The notes beneath the pieces were generated by a model that saw nothing but the letters and a program-made list of their open reading frames with translations, was not told the DNA's origin and made no database searches. From positions 248,001-312,000 of the forward strand of contig JADJQU010000006.1 in the NCBI GenBank assembly GCA_016712565.1: a stretch of 64,000 nt of DNA, in the 5' to 3' direction. Every line of letters starts with the position of its first letter. The stretch's first letter is position 1. The translations under genes were made by a program, and so were the position numbers. Source of the stretch: Planctomycetota bacterium (lineage in GTDB: Bacteria > Planctomycetota > UBA1135 > GCA-002686595). This document shows, piece by piece, positions 48,208 through 58,400 of the stretch.

Positions 48208-50169
48208 GCTCTCGCGCACCCTGGCGGCCGACCCGGTGCTCACCGGCAGGATCCTGCGCCTGGCCAACTCCAGCGCCAACACCGGGGTCGAGGTGGCGCG
48301 CACGGCCCATCAGGCGGCCCTGCGGCTGGGGGTCCGCACGGTGCGCAATGTGGCCCTCGGATTCACGCTGGTGTCCGGCCACCGCGGCGGAAGCTGCAGG
48401 AACTTCGACTACGAACACTACTGGTCCCACTCGCTGGCCATCGCGGTGGCGGCCCAGGTGCTCGCCGCGCGCATGCCGCGCATGGTGCCCAGCGAGGCCT
48501 TCACCTTCGGGTTGCTTTCGGGCATCGGTCGGCTCGCCCTGGCGAGCATCCACCCGAGCGCCTACGCCTCGGTGCTGACCCAGGTGCGCGACGGCGATCC
48601 CCTGCGGCTGGCGCAACTGGAGCGCGAGGCCTTCGGCCTGGACCACGGCGAATTGGGCGCGGCCATGTTCGAGGACTGGCACCTGCCGGTGGAGTATGCC
48701 GTGGCCGTGCTGGCCTGCGCCGAGTCCCCGACCGAGCGCGACTCCAATCCGGCCGCGGACCGGCTGGTGTCCGTGTTCCACGGCGCCCGGTCCCTGGCCG
48801 ATGCGTTGATGACCACCGACGAAGATGCGCCCGGCCTGTGCCGCTCGCGGCACGAACGGCTGGCGGCCCTGCGCGCGAGCTTCGGCATCGGCGTCGAGGA
48901 GTTCGGCCAGATGTGGACCCAGGTCGCTTCCGACTGGAACGACTGGGGCAAGCTGATGAACATCGACGCCAGCACGACCACGACGCCCGCCCGTCTGGAA
49001 CTGCTGGCCCGGCGCGCCGATCGACTGAGCGAGACGAACCTGACTCCGGGGCTCGACCTTTCGGCGACGAAGATCGGGCTCTCCGCCCCCAAGGCGGTCG
49101 CGGCCGCCGCCGGCGCCCCGACGGCCGCGACTCCCGCCGCGGCCGCTCCTGCGGCACCTTCGACTCCCACCCTGGCGCTGCCGGGGCGGATTTCCATGCG
49201 CGTTCTGGTGGTCGAGGACGATCCGGTGGCGCGCAAACTGATCTGCTTCCACCTGGCCAAGGAGGGCCACAGCGTGATCTCGGCCGCCAACGGCCGGGAG
49301 GGGCTCAAGCTCGCCTTCGAGCACTACCCGCACCTGGTGGTCACCGACTGGATGATGCCCGAGATGGACGGCATCGAGCTGGTGCGCGCGCTGCGGCGCA
49401 GCGAAGAGGGGCAGTTCCTGCAGATCATCCTGCTGACCGGCCGCGAGGACGAGGCTCGCGTCGTCGAGGCCTTCGAGGCCGGCACGGACGAATACCTGGT
49501 CAAGCCCCTGAATTCGCGCATCCTGCTGGCGCGCGTGCGCTCGGCCCAGCGCGTCGTGGCCCTGAGCCAGCAGGTGCGCGCCGACGCCGAGGATCGCAAT
49601 CGTCAGGTGGCCGAGATGGCCGTGCTGAACCGCAAACTGCAGTTGGCGGCACTCACCGATCCGCTGACGGAACTTCCCAATCGTCGCCAGGCCATCGACC
49701 GCCTGGAGCAGGAACTCGCCACCTCCCTGCGCGACGGCCTGCCCCTGTCGGCGATCATGATCGACATCGATCGGTTCAAGACGATCAACGACCAGTACGG
49801 CCACGACACCGGCGATGCGGTGCTCAAGGAGGTGGCCCAGATCCTGCGTGCCTGTCTGCGCTCCACGGAACTGGTGTGCCGGGTGGGTGGCGAGGAATTC
49901 CTCGTGCTCTGCCCGCGGTCCAATACGGCCAAGGCCGCCCTGATCGCCGAGCGCATGAGGCAGGCCTGCGAATCCACGGTGATCCGCCACGGCCGCTTCC
50001 AGGGGCGGTGACCCTGTCCCTGGGCGTGGCCGAGCTGGACCGCGGTTCGCCCAGCGTGGACCGCATGCTGAAGACCGCCGACGAGCGCACCTACCTGGCC
50101 AAGCGGGCCGGACGCAATCGGGTGGTGGCCGAGGACGGAACCGGGGTGGATTTGCGCGCCGCCAGCTAG
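48029..50169 (+). CDS. HDOD-REC-GGDEF signalling protein (apparent frameshift near the end)
   Basis: About 713 residues when joined at the G4 run 50002-50005 with one extra G; the end is then TLSLGVAELDRGS and a conserved C-terminal segment. The HDOD domain (residues about 45-240) has LPSPSGVGLAVL. The receiver domain (about 390-510) shows VVEDDPVARKL, TDWMMPEMDGIEL with the phosphoaccepting Asp and a KPL lysine loop. The GGDEF domain begins at DPLTELPNRR (about 544) and has the active-site GGEEF, so it should make cyclic di-GMP. Starts at 48029 or 48095 are possible; the first has GGGGAG near it. Without the repair the frame stops at 50011. HDOD plus REC plus GGDEF suggests a regulator tying a phosphorelay to c-di-GMP. 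Confidence 0.88.
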
Positions 50170-50230
50170 GACCCAAGGAAAGGCCCCTCCGGGAGAGGGC
50201 GGGAGCTGTATCCGGGACGGGCGGCTCCGG

Positions 50231-50236
50231 TAGTCT
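50231..50236 (+). promoter_or_regulatory. -10-like TAGTCT, 9 nt before a GTG
   Basis: TAGTCT is followed by 9 nt and the GTG at 50246, which is therefore preferred over the GTG at 50237 as the start of the CAP lipoprotein gene. Confidence 0.5.
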
Positions 50237-50245
50237 GTGCGCACC

Positions 50246-52759
50246 GTGCCGCCCCCGCGTCCCTTGGAACACCGAGCGCCCCCCCCCCGGCGCCGCGCCA
50301 GGCTCTCCCTCGCCTGGGCGGTGCTCCTGTTTCTCTCGGCCTGCGGGGGCGACGAGGATCGGCTCGCCAAGGCCCAGCTCCGGCTCGAGCGCGGGGACCT
50401 GGCCACGGCCGAGGCCCTGCTGGGCGACCTCGAGGGAGGCGCCGCCGACGGACTGCGGCAGCGCCTGGCCGAGATCCAGGGCCGCCGCGCCGCGATCGAG
50501 CTCGCCCTGGCGGAGGTGCGCGCGAAGGCCCCGGACCATGCGCCGGATTGGGCGCGGGCGATGCTCGCGGAATTGCGGCGCGGCGAGACCGATCCCGGCG
50601 TGATCGAGCGCATCGATCAGTTCCAGTCGGACCTGGCCTCGGAATTGGCCGCGCGGCGCCGGGCTCCCCTGCGCAGCGCGGAGGATTCCCTCGATGCAGG
50701 GGACGCTCTCGGTGGACAGCCTGCTTCGACCGCGGGCCAGGGTGCACGGGGCGGCAGCGCAGGCGAGGCCGGCGGCGCGCTGGCGCGGGCGCGCGAGGCC
50801 CAGCAGCGCAAGCAATGGAGCCTGGCCCTGGCCCTGGCCGCGGAAGCCGCCGGGGACCCGGGACGGGCGGCCGAGGCCCGCCTGGCCCAGGCGTCGATCG
50901 AGAGCGCCGCGCGGGTCGAGGCGGAGGAACTGCTCTCACGGGCCAAGGCCACCGAGAAGGCTCGGGGTGCCCTGCAGGCCTCCCTTGAACTTCAGGGGGA
51001 ACTGACACGCTTCCCCGACGTGCCTGAGTTTTCCGGCCTGCGTCGCGAGGCAGGCCTCCTGGCCGAGCGCTCCTCGCGCGCCGGAGCGGCCGCGAGTTCC
51101 ACGCCTCCGGGACGAGGGGCTCCCCCGGCCCGGGCCGCGGCGACGGCCCTCGGCCAGGCCCAATCGGCCGAGGAGTGCGCGGCCTTGGCGACCTTCCTGG
51201 CGGGGAAAGGGGAGCTCGCGGACGCCGAGTCGGCCTGGCGGGAGGCCGAGCGGCGAGGCCAGGACCCGGGCTGGCAGGAGGAGTGCCGCAGGTCCGCCGC
51301 CGAGTGCGCCGCGCGCGCGGCCCTGCGCGAGGAACTCCGCGAGTTCGCCCGGGTCGATCCCGAGACCGCCCGTGCCCTGGAGCTCGCCGCGGAAGGGGGC
51401 CTCGACGAAGCGCGCTTCGCAGCGCTCCGGCCCGCGGAATTGGAGCTCCTGGTGGAGCGGGCCCACGTTTCGCCCAAGGCCGAGCTGGGCTGGTGCGTGG
51501 AGGCCATCCTGCGCGGCGACGCCGCCGAGCGGGAGGCCGCACTGACGCGCCTCGCGAGCCAAAAACAACGCGGCCGCATCGACGGCGCCCACGCCTCCAA
51601 GCTCGTGGCCCAGGCCAAGGGCCTCGTGGGCCAGGGCGGTTGGGTGCTGCGGGGCGGACGCTGGGTCGAAGGCGCCGTCGCCTCGCGCGAGGCTGAAGCG
51701 GCCCAGGCGGACGAGCGGGCCGCCGGCGACGCGGCGGCCGTGGGGGAATTCCGCCGCGCCTCGGTGGTGGAGCGCGGGGCCGCCCTGGAGCGCATCCGGG
51801 CCCAGGGCGACCCGGCGCTCCTCGCTGGGGCCCTGGAGGCCCGCTGGCTCGAGGATTGGGAACGGGTCGCGCGCAATCCGAACCTGCGCCAGTTCCTGGA
51901 ACTGGCCGCGGATCGCCGCGAACTGGACACGGCCCGCGAGCAGGCCCTGGCGCTGATCTTCGACGAGGAGCGCTACTTCTACCCGTACAACCCGCCGGAG
52001 TGCCCGCCGGACAAGGCGGCCAAGTACGCCGCCGTGCAGCGCGAAGTGGACCAGCGCGTCCAGGCCGTGCGCGAGATTTGGGAGCGGCCCCGCCGCGCGC
52101 GGATCGGCGAAGCGCTGGGACAATTGTTGGCCGACGTCGCCTGGCTGCGGGAGCAGTCCGGCCTGGCGCAGTGCAACCTCTCCGCGCCGCCGGAGAAGCT
52201 CGCCTTTGCCGAGTTCCTCGCCGCGGGCGGCGAAATCGGCGTGGCGCAGTTCGCCTGGGACGCGGCCGAGCGCAAGGCTCTCGACTTGAATCAGCGCATC
52301 GAGGCCCGCAACGAACGCCTGTGGGACGCCCTGGCGAGAGCACGCCCGGCGCCGGACGTTCCGGGCCACGACGAGGCGGAGCAGGTGCGCGTCACCAACG
52401 CCTATCGGCGCATGCTCGGCAGGTCCGCCCTGGCCTGGAATCCCAAGCTGCAGTTTGCGGCCCAGGGCCATTCCGAGTACATGGCCAACACCGGGGATTT
52501 CGGCCATTTCGAACAGGGCGATCCCGCGCGGCGCACGCCCCAGGACCGCATGCAGCTGGCGGGCTACCGCCAGGGCGTCAGCGAGAACTGTTCCATGGGG
52601 CGCGGGGATCCCAAGTCCGCCCACGAGGGCTGGACCCACTCCAGCGGCCACCACCGCAACCTGCTCATGCCCGGCCATCGCGAGATGGCCAGCGCGATCG
52701 CTTCCAGCTACTGGACCCAGAACTTCGGCCTGGATGCCACCTTCCTGGCCGACCTTTGA
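50246..52759 (+). CDS. Lipoprotein with C-terminal CAP (SCP/PR-1-like) domain
   Basis: 837 residues. A basic N-terminus with a hydrophobic helix ends in LLFLSACGG, a good lipobox, so it is probably outer- or inner-membrane anchored. Residues about 30-680 are helical, Ala/Glu/Arg-rich and heptad-like, possibly coiled coil or TPR-like. The C-terminal 130 residues (around YRRMLGRSALAWNPKLQFAA, then GHSEYMANTGDFGHFEQGDP and HSSGHHRNLLMPGHREMASA) match the CAP fold, with the expected His/Glu pocket residues. CAP domains bind lipids or act as scaffolds and some have protease activity; a specific role is not known. The FHA gene follows 20 nt later with its own GGAGG. Confidence 0.8.
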   Translation: MPPPRPLEHRAPPPRRRARLSLAWAVLLFLSACGGDEDRLAKAQLRLERGDLATAEALLGDLEGGAADGLRQRLAEIQGRRAAIELALAEVRAKAPDHAPDWARAMLAELRRGETDPGVIERIDQFQSDLASELAARRRAPLRSAEDSLDAGDALGGQPASTAGQGARGGSAGEAGGALARAREAQQRKQWSLALALAAEAAGDPGRAAEARLAQASIESAARVEAEELLSRAKATEKARGALQASLELQGELTRFPDVPEFSGLRREAGLLAERSSRAGAAASSTPPGRGAPPARAAATALGQAQSAEECAALATFLAGKGELADAESAWREAERRGQDPGWQEECRRSAAECAARAALREELREFARVDPETARALELAAEGGLDEARFAALRPAELELLVERAHVSPKAELGWCVEAILRGDAAEREAALTRLASQKQRGRIDGAHASKLVAQAKGLVGQGGWVLRGGRWVEGAVASREAEAAQADERAAGDAAAVGEFRRASVVERGAALERIRAQGDPALLAGALEARWLEDWERVARNPNLRQFLELAADRRELDTAREQALALIFDEERYFYPYNPPECPPDKAAKYAAVQREVDQRVQAVREIWERPRRARIGEALGQLLADVAWLREQSGLAQCNLSAPPEKLAFAEFLAAGGEIGVAQFAWDAAERKALDLNQRIEARNERLWDALARARPAPDVPGHDEAEQVRVTNAYRRMLGRSALAWNPKLQFAAQGHSEYMANTGDFGHFEQGDPARRTPQDRMQLAGYRQGVSENCSMGRGDPKSAHEGWTHSSGHHRNLLMPGHREMASAIASSYWTQNFGLDATFLADL

Positions 52760-52779
52760 AGACTACGGAGGCCTGAACC

Positions 52780-54543
52780 ATGGTTCGATTGATCGTCGAC
52801 GATGCCGGCGCCCGGCGCGCGTTCAACGTGGGCGAAGGCCGCCTCTCCGTGGGCAGCGGCACTGAGGCCAAGCTCAAGCTCACCTCCCCCGGCGTCGCCA
52901 GCGTGCACGTCGACATCGAGGTGCACGGCGGCAAGGCCACGCTGCATCCCAAGCCCGGCGTGCTGGCACCCCACGTGCTCGGACGCACGGTCAACGGGCC
53001 GGTGGTCCTGCAGCACGGCGTGCCCATTCGCATCGGATCGGCCACGGTCACGGTGGAATACGAGGGCCAGCCCTCGAAGGTGCCGCTCACGACCTCGACC
53101 GGCGGATCCGCGCCCCAGGGGGCCCCGGCCACGCCGGTGGCCCGTCGCCGTCGGGAGCAGGACGACGGGGACGACACCGGCGGTCGTCGCGCTCGCAAGC
53201 AGGGTCTTCCCAGTTGGGTGTGGATCGCGGTCGGCGTGCCGCTCCTGGCCGGCGTGGGCTGGTTCGTCATGTCCAAGACCCTGAGCAAGGAGTCGCGCAA
53301 CATCGAGGCCGCCAGCGCGCCGGCCTACTACAACAACGCGGTCGACCAGATGAAGTTCGGCCAGCATCTGCTCGCCAAGGAGCAACTGGACCGCATTCCC
53401 TCGGACGCCTCCCTGGATCCGACCCTGGCCGCCAACATCGCGCGCCTGCGGGCGGAAATCGACCAACGCATCGCCGTCTCGGACATCGAGATGAGCAACG
53501 CCACGGCGGGCAGGGCCTACTTCGACACGCAGCTCAAGGGTTTTGTCGAGCGCTACATGGCGGGCAGCATCAGCTCCCCGGAGGCGCGCGTGTTCCTCAA
53601 GCGCGCGCGCTTCTTCCGCGAGCGCTGGCCCACGCACCCCGAGATGGACTGGGTTTCGCGCTACGAGGCGCGCTTCAAGGCCGCCATCGACCTCTCCAAG
53701 GCGCCCTCCTTCGAGGACGTGGCCTTCGAAATCGAGTCGCTCACCTGGTCATCGCCGCGCAACTACCGCGAGGCCTTCGCGGTGGCCGCCCAGTTCCAGG
53801 CCGGCGCCCAGGGAGCCGACGTGGGGAAGATCACGGCGCTGGTGGAGGAGTTGGGGAAGAAGCGCGAGGACTGGTTCAAGGACCGCCTGGAGCAGTCCCG
53901 CTGGCACTACGAGCGCAAGGAAGAGGGCAAGGCCATCGGGATCCTGCTCTCGGTGATCCGCTACTCCGGCGTGCCGGCGATGGAGGACAAGGCCGCCGAG
54001 AACTTCCTGCTGTTCGGCGACATGCAATCCTGGCTGCGGGGCTATCGGCGCAACGATCCGGAGGGCTTCGAGGCCATCTCGAAGCACCGCCTGATCGCCG
54101 AGTTCATCCGCGCCCGGCGACGGGGGGGGGGCCGGCCGGCGGCCGCGGGGGGGGGGCGGGGCCGGCGGGGGGAGGCGGGGGGCGGGGGGGGAGAGGGGGC
54201 CGAGGTCGGCGGGTTCACCTGGCGGCGGGCCTGGGCCAGGAGTTCTTGCACCTCGGCCCTGGGCCCGCGCCAGGCGGCGCGCACGCCGGCGGCGAATTCC
54301 AGGTGGGCGGCGCTCCCTGCGGGGCCCCAGCGGGCCCACCAGGGTGCCAGTCGCTGCGCCGCCTCGCGCGGGGCGCAGTCCACCCAGGTCAGGGGACGCG
54401 CGAATCCCTGGGGCGTCAGATCCTCCGGCCCCAGGTCCGGGCACCACAGGCCGCGGTCCAGCAGGGAACCCAAGAGCAGTCCCGCGAGGCGCGGTGCGGA
54501 CGGGGCCGACCGGAGCGGCGGGGGAATCTCCGCGGGGCTTTGA
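52780..54543 (+). CDS. FHA domain membrane protein; 3' end unreliable
   Basis: The ATG at 52780 has GGAGG 9 nt before it. Residues 1-95 are an FHA domain (NVGEGRLSVGSG, ASVHVDIEVH, NGPVVLQHG), a phosphothreonine-binding module. A Lys/Arg/Asp-rich linker is followed by a membrane helix (WVWIAVGVPLLAGVGWFVM, about residues 146-164) and a 300-residue extracytoplasmic helical region (YYNNAVDQMKFGQHLLAKEQ and on). Sequence I trust ends near codon 445 (about 54115), where an extreme poly-G tract begins; beyond that the frame is a read-through into a minus-strand gene, and no stop is found until 54541. Ser/Thr kinase partners would be expected, but no kinase of the Hanks type is nearby. Confidence 0.7.
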   Translation: MVRLIVDDAGARRAFNVGEGRLSVGSGTEAKLKLTSPGVASVHVDIEVHGGKATLHPKPGVLAPHVLGRTVNGPVVLQHGVPIRIGSATVTVEYEGQPSKVPLTTSTGGSAPQGAPATPVARRRREQDDGDDTGGRRARKQGLPSWVWIAVGVPLLAGVGWFVMSKTLSKESRNIEAASAPAYYNNAVDQMKFGQHLLAKEQLDRIPSDASLDPTLAANIARLRAEIDQRIAVSDIEMSNATAGRAYFDTQLKGFVERYMAGSISSPEARVFLKRARFFRERWPTHPEMDWVSRYEARFKAAIDLSKAPSFEDVAFEIESLTWSSPRNYREAFAVAAQFQAGAQGADVGKITALVEELGKKREDWFKDRLEQSRWHYERKEEGKAIGILLSVIRYSGVPAMEDKAAENFLLFGDMQSWLRGYRRNDPEGFEAISKHRLIAEFIRARRRGGGRPAAAGGGRGRRGEAGGGGGEGAEVGGFTWRRAWARSSCTSALGPRQAARTPAANSRWAALPAGPQRAHQGASRCAASRGAQSTQVRGRANPWGVRSSGPRSGHHRPRSSREPKSSPARRGADGADRSGGGISAGL

Positions 54544-55460
54544 AACAGCGCCACGGGCCGCGAGGACGGGATCCACAGGGCGCAACGGGGGGCCGCGAGG
54601 CCGTGTTCCTCGGCCCTGGCCATGGAGCGCCACAGGCGTTCGAGCTCCCGCGCGGCGCCCGTGACGCGCTGGAACCCGCCGCGGGGCTCCGCGCCGCGGA
54701 GGGCCTCCCGGACGACCTCCGGATCCAGCCCGCGCCTGGCGAAGCCCCCGGCTCCGTGCACGGACTCCACCGCCGTGCCCCCGCGCAGGAAGCGTCGTTC
54801 GCGGGCGCGCACCACGGCCCGGCGCCGTTCGCGGGCCAGGGCTTCGACGGCCCCGGGCTCGGGGCGTGGCGCGCCCTGCTTGAGCTCGGGACACAGGGTC
54901 TGCCACCACGCTTCGAGGGCCAGACGGCGCCAGCGGGGCTCGGTGCGTTCGCGCAGGCCCGCGCAGACGGTGACGAGGTCGCGCACAAGCAGATCCGCGG
55001 GGAGTTTTCGCCGCAGGCGCGCCTTGTCGAAGTCCACGGCGAAGGCGCGGCCCTCCGCATCCACGAGCACGTTGCCCGCGTGCAGGTCCGGGTGATCGAC
55101 GCGCGCGTTGTGCACCAGGCCCAGCAGTCGGCCCAATTCTCCGGCCAGGGCCGCGCCGCGCGTGCGCGGGTCTCGGCGCTCCAGCATCTGGTCCAGGGTC
55201 GAAGCACCCTCGATCCACTGCATCGAGACGGCGTGGGCGCGGCCCTCGCGCACCACGGCCATGGGCCGCGGCACGGGCACGCCGGCCTGGAACAGGCGTT
55301 CCAGCATGCGGAACTCGCCCCGGGCGCGCCTGGCGTCGAAGCCCCGGGCGATCAGCCCGGAATGCTCGAAGCACTTGACCACGACAACTCCCCCATCGCG
55401 CTGCTCCAAACTCACGCTGCGGTTTTGGGTGCGCTTCAGGAGCTTCGCCTGGCCCGCCAC
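54042..55460 (-). CDS. KdkA/InaA-type sugar or LPS-core kinase; 3' end unreliable
   Basis: 472 residues as given from a GTG at 55460, 11 nt after the giant gene's stop codon on the same strand. A small-molecule kinase fold is visible: VVVVKCFEHS (ATP-binding Lys), MQWIEGASTLDQML, HPDLHAGNVLV (catalytic loop with Asp and Asn) and VDFDKARL (Mg-binding DFD). This matches the lipopolysaccharide-core/Kdo kinase (WaaP/KdkA/InaA) group, implying phosphorylation of envelope sugars. The last 60 or so residues are Pro/Arg-rich and lie inside the poly-G tract, so the true C-terminus is uncertain; it runs into the 3' end of the FHA gene. The kinase call rests on the central motifs and is firm to moderate. 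Confidence 0.75.
   Translation of the reverse strand: MAGQAKLLKRTQNRSVSLEQRDGGVVVVKCFEHSGLIARGFDARRARGEFRMLERLFQAGVPVPRPMAVVREGRAHAVSMQWIEGASTLDQMLERRDPRTRGAALAGELGRLLGLVHNARVDHPDLHAGNVLVDAEGRAFAVDFDKARLRRKLPADLLVRDLVTVCAGLRERTEPRWRRLALEAWWQTLCPELKQGAPRPEPGAVEALARERRRAVVRARERRFLRGGTAVESVHGAGGFARRGLDPEVVREALRGAEPRGGFQRVTGAARELERLWRSMARAEEHGLAAPRCALWIPSSRPVALFQSPAEIPPPLRSAPSAPRLAGLLLGSLLDRGLWCPDLGPEDLTPQGFARPLTWVDCAPREAAQRLAPWWARWGPAGSAAHLEFAAGVRAAWRGPRAEVQELLAQARRQVNPPTSAPSPPPPPASPRRPRPPPAAAGRPPPRRRARMNSAIRRCFEMASKPSGSLRR
54122..54199. repeat. Extreme G-rich tract at the junction of convergent genes
   Basis: It contains G10 (54122-54131), G10 (54147-54156), G6 (54167-54172), G6 (54177-54182), G8 (54184-54191) and G5 (54195-54199), which could form G-quadruplexes. 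Stop codons of both convergent genes are missing around it. A collapsed or misassembled region is as likely as a real sequence. Confidence 0.6.
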
Positions 55461-55471
55461 GGGCCGCCAGT

Positions 55472-58400
55472 CTACTTCACCTGATTGATCTGCACGCCCA
55501 GGCGCTGGCGATCGATCTCCTCGCTGAGGCGGCCCGCCCGCTGGGACTGGTTCAACTCGTTGAAGCCGAACACGTTCTTCAGGTAACCCTCCTGCGACAA
55601 CTGCTCGGGAGCCTGCTGCTTCAGCTCCCCGGGCTTCCTGTCGGGCCGGGCGTTGCCCAGGAGCTTCGAGCCGCGGTAGAAGGCATAGCGATCCTCGCCG
55701 GAGCGCGCGATCACCGTGGAGAGCCCCTGGACCGCGTCCAGGCTCGCCATGCCGCGCAGGTCGGTCTTCGCGCGCTGGATGTGCTTGTCCTCCGAACCCA
55801 CCACGCGCACATCGACGTCGCGGACGTACTTGCCGTCCCGGCTGTCGACCACCTGCACGCGCACCAGGCCGGTCTCGGCGTCCTCGGCGACGTCCAGGTC
55901 GAGGTCGCTGACCAGGATCAGGCCCGTGGCGAAGAGCTCCCCGCCGCGAGCCAGGGCGAGATAGGCCCCCGTTCGCGGCAGGGCGAGGTCCAGGACCTGT
56001 TTCGACTCGCGCAACGTGTTGCCAGGCCCCAGGGCGGCGCGCTGGGTCAATTCAGGCGCAATTCCCGACAGCTCCACCTTGGACACCTGGGCGAGGTCGG
56101 CCTCGCGCAGGTAGAGGGTCATCAAGTCCACGGGATAGATGGCGAGTTCCACCTCGGGGACGTTCTTGGATGCGAGCTCCAGGCGCACGGCTTCGCCCGG
56201 ACGCGCGCGCGTCACCTCGCCCATGGAGAGTCGCTTCTCACGCAGTCCCGCCAGGGCGGCGCGTGCGTCGGCGAAGGAACTCTCGACCTTCTGGTAGTAC
56301 TCCGCCGCCCGCTCCACCTCGCGCCGCGCGTGGTGGATCTGGGCCAGGATGTACTGGGCCAGTTCGCGGTTCTTCGAGGGCCGCTCCACGCCCGCGGCGT
56401 CGCGCCAGACCGCCGAGGCCACGCGTTCGCAAACCCGCAGGGCCTCCTCGTCGTGGCCCAGATACCACTCGGCCACCGCCCGCGAGTACAAGAACGCGTC
56501 GGCGTAGTCGGGGGTCGCGTAGCGCGCGGCGAAGGCGGCGGCCTGGGACGACACGGTCTCGTAGTCCTCCAGACCCAGGTGGGCCGAGATCAGGTTCAGG
56601 GCCGCCTCCGGAGCCTGTGGATCGCGGGGATACAGGCACAGGAAGAGCTGCAGGAGCCGCGTGCCCTCCAGGTGCAATCCGGCCCTGGAGCGGCCGTCGC
56701 GTACCAGGCTCGCCTCCTCGGGGGCACGCGGCGCGAGAGTGAGCAGCTTGTCCGACAGAGCGAGCCAGGTTTCCAGCACCGGCGGGGCGTCCGGGTACTC
56801 ACTCCACAGTCGCGCCAGCAGGGCGAGCGCCGCGGACACGTCGCCCTGGGCCTCCATGGCGCCGGCGACCTTGAGGTCCACGCCGAAGGTCTCGCCCACG
56901 CTGGCGCGCAGGATCGACAGGGCGCGCTCGTGCTCGTCGATGGTGGAGTAGGCCTGGGCCACCGCCAGGATCCTGTCGAAGGGGATCACCTGGTCGGGGC
57001 GCTTCTCGCGCAGCACCTCGAACCAGCGCACGATCTCTGCGGCGTCGTCGGCCTCCAGCGCCAGGAAGAACAGGGCACCGGCCGCTTCCTGCAGGGGCGA
57101 CGTGGAGCTCTCGTCGGCCAGCACGGGCTGATAGTCCTTCATCAGCTGCGAGAGCCAGGTGCGCGCCTCGTCGTGCTGACCCGCACCCCAGGCCGCCATG
57201 CCCAGCCCGTAGAGTTCATCGGGCGTGGCGCGATAGGGATCCGCGGACTTGCCGCCCAGGGGCAGGATCTCGAATTCCCGCGCCTTGCCCACGGCGATGA
57301 CCTCGGTCGTGGAGAGCCTGCGCATCACGGACGGGCCCACGCGGTAGCGTCCCGGCACCGCGCCCTCGAGGCGGAATTGCAGCGTGAAGTACTCGGTGTC
57401 CGGCGGCACGTAGGCCACGATGCGGTCGAAAAGCACCTCGGCGGCCGCGATCCCGCCCTGGATCGTGGCCTCGCGCGCCCTCGCCCCGGCGGGGAAGGGA
57501 ACGTCGAGCAACAGCCAGTCGCGGCCCTGGGCGTCGCTGCCCGGGTCCGGTCGCGTGAACGAAATGCTGGCCCAGGCCTGATCTCCGCGCGGAAGGCTGC
57601 CCACCCGGTTGACCCACTGGTCTTTGAATTCGCGCACGCTGGAGAAGCCGACCTGGATGGGTCGGCCCCGCCACAGCGGCGCGGGCGCGAGCACCTGGAA
57701 TTCGCCCGCCGAGGCCCGGCGTTCCCGGGGGTCGGTGCCCTCGGCGCTGAAGCCGCGCAGGATGGCGACGAAGTGGGGCCGGCCGCGTCCCGTCAGGGCC
57801 AGCCGCAGGGCGAGTTTGCCGTTGTCGGCCAGTTCCACGGGGATGCGCAGGGAGCCCTGGGCCGGGTCGAGCTTGCGGGGCGCTGCGCTGCCGATGGCGG
57901 CCGTGACCTCGCAGCGCTCGGAGGCCGGGACCACGGTGCCCTGGTGCCGCGCCAGGGCCGCCAGGGCCACGCCGCGCGCCCGCGGGTCGAACCAGGGCCG
58001 GTGGGAGAGCAGGTATTGAACTCCACGCTCCAGGGCGGGCGAACGGGGCGCGCAGGCCTCCAGGGCCAGCACCGCGAAGGCGGCCGTGCCCAGCGGGGAG
58101 CGCGAACCCGGCAGATTCTTCTCCACTCCCCAGGAGGCGCCCAGGTCAGGAGTCGCGGCATCGAAGTGGGCGCGCTGGGCCAGCAGTTCGGCCAGTTCGC
58201 CGGCCATTTCCTTGCGGTCCATGGCCGAGAGCGCCAGGGCCGAGTGGGCCAGGGCGGCGTTGGAAAGTTCGGCGCGCAGGCGGTGCAGGCGATTGAGGGC
58301 GCCGTAGTCCGCGCGATCCCAGCGCGAGAGGGCGTGCTGGACCAGCGCCCGGAGCTCCTCGCTGCCCGTGGCGCGCTGCATGCGCTCCAAGGCCGCCACG

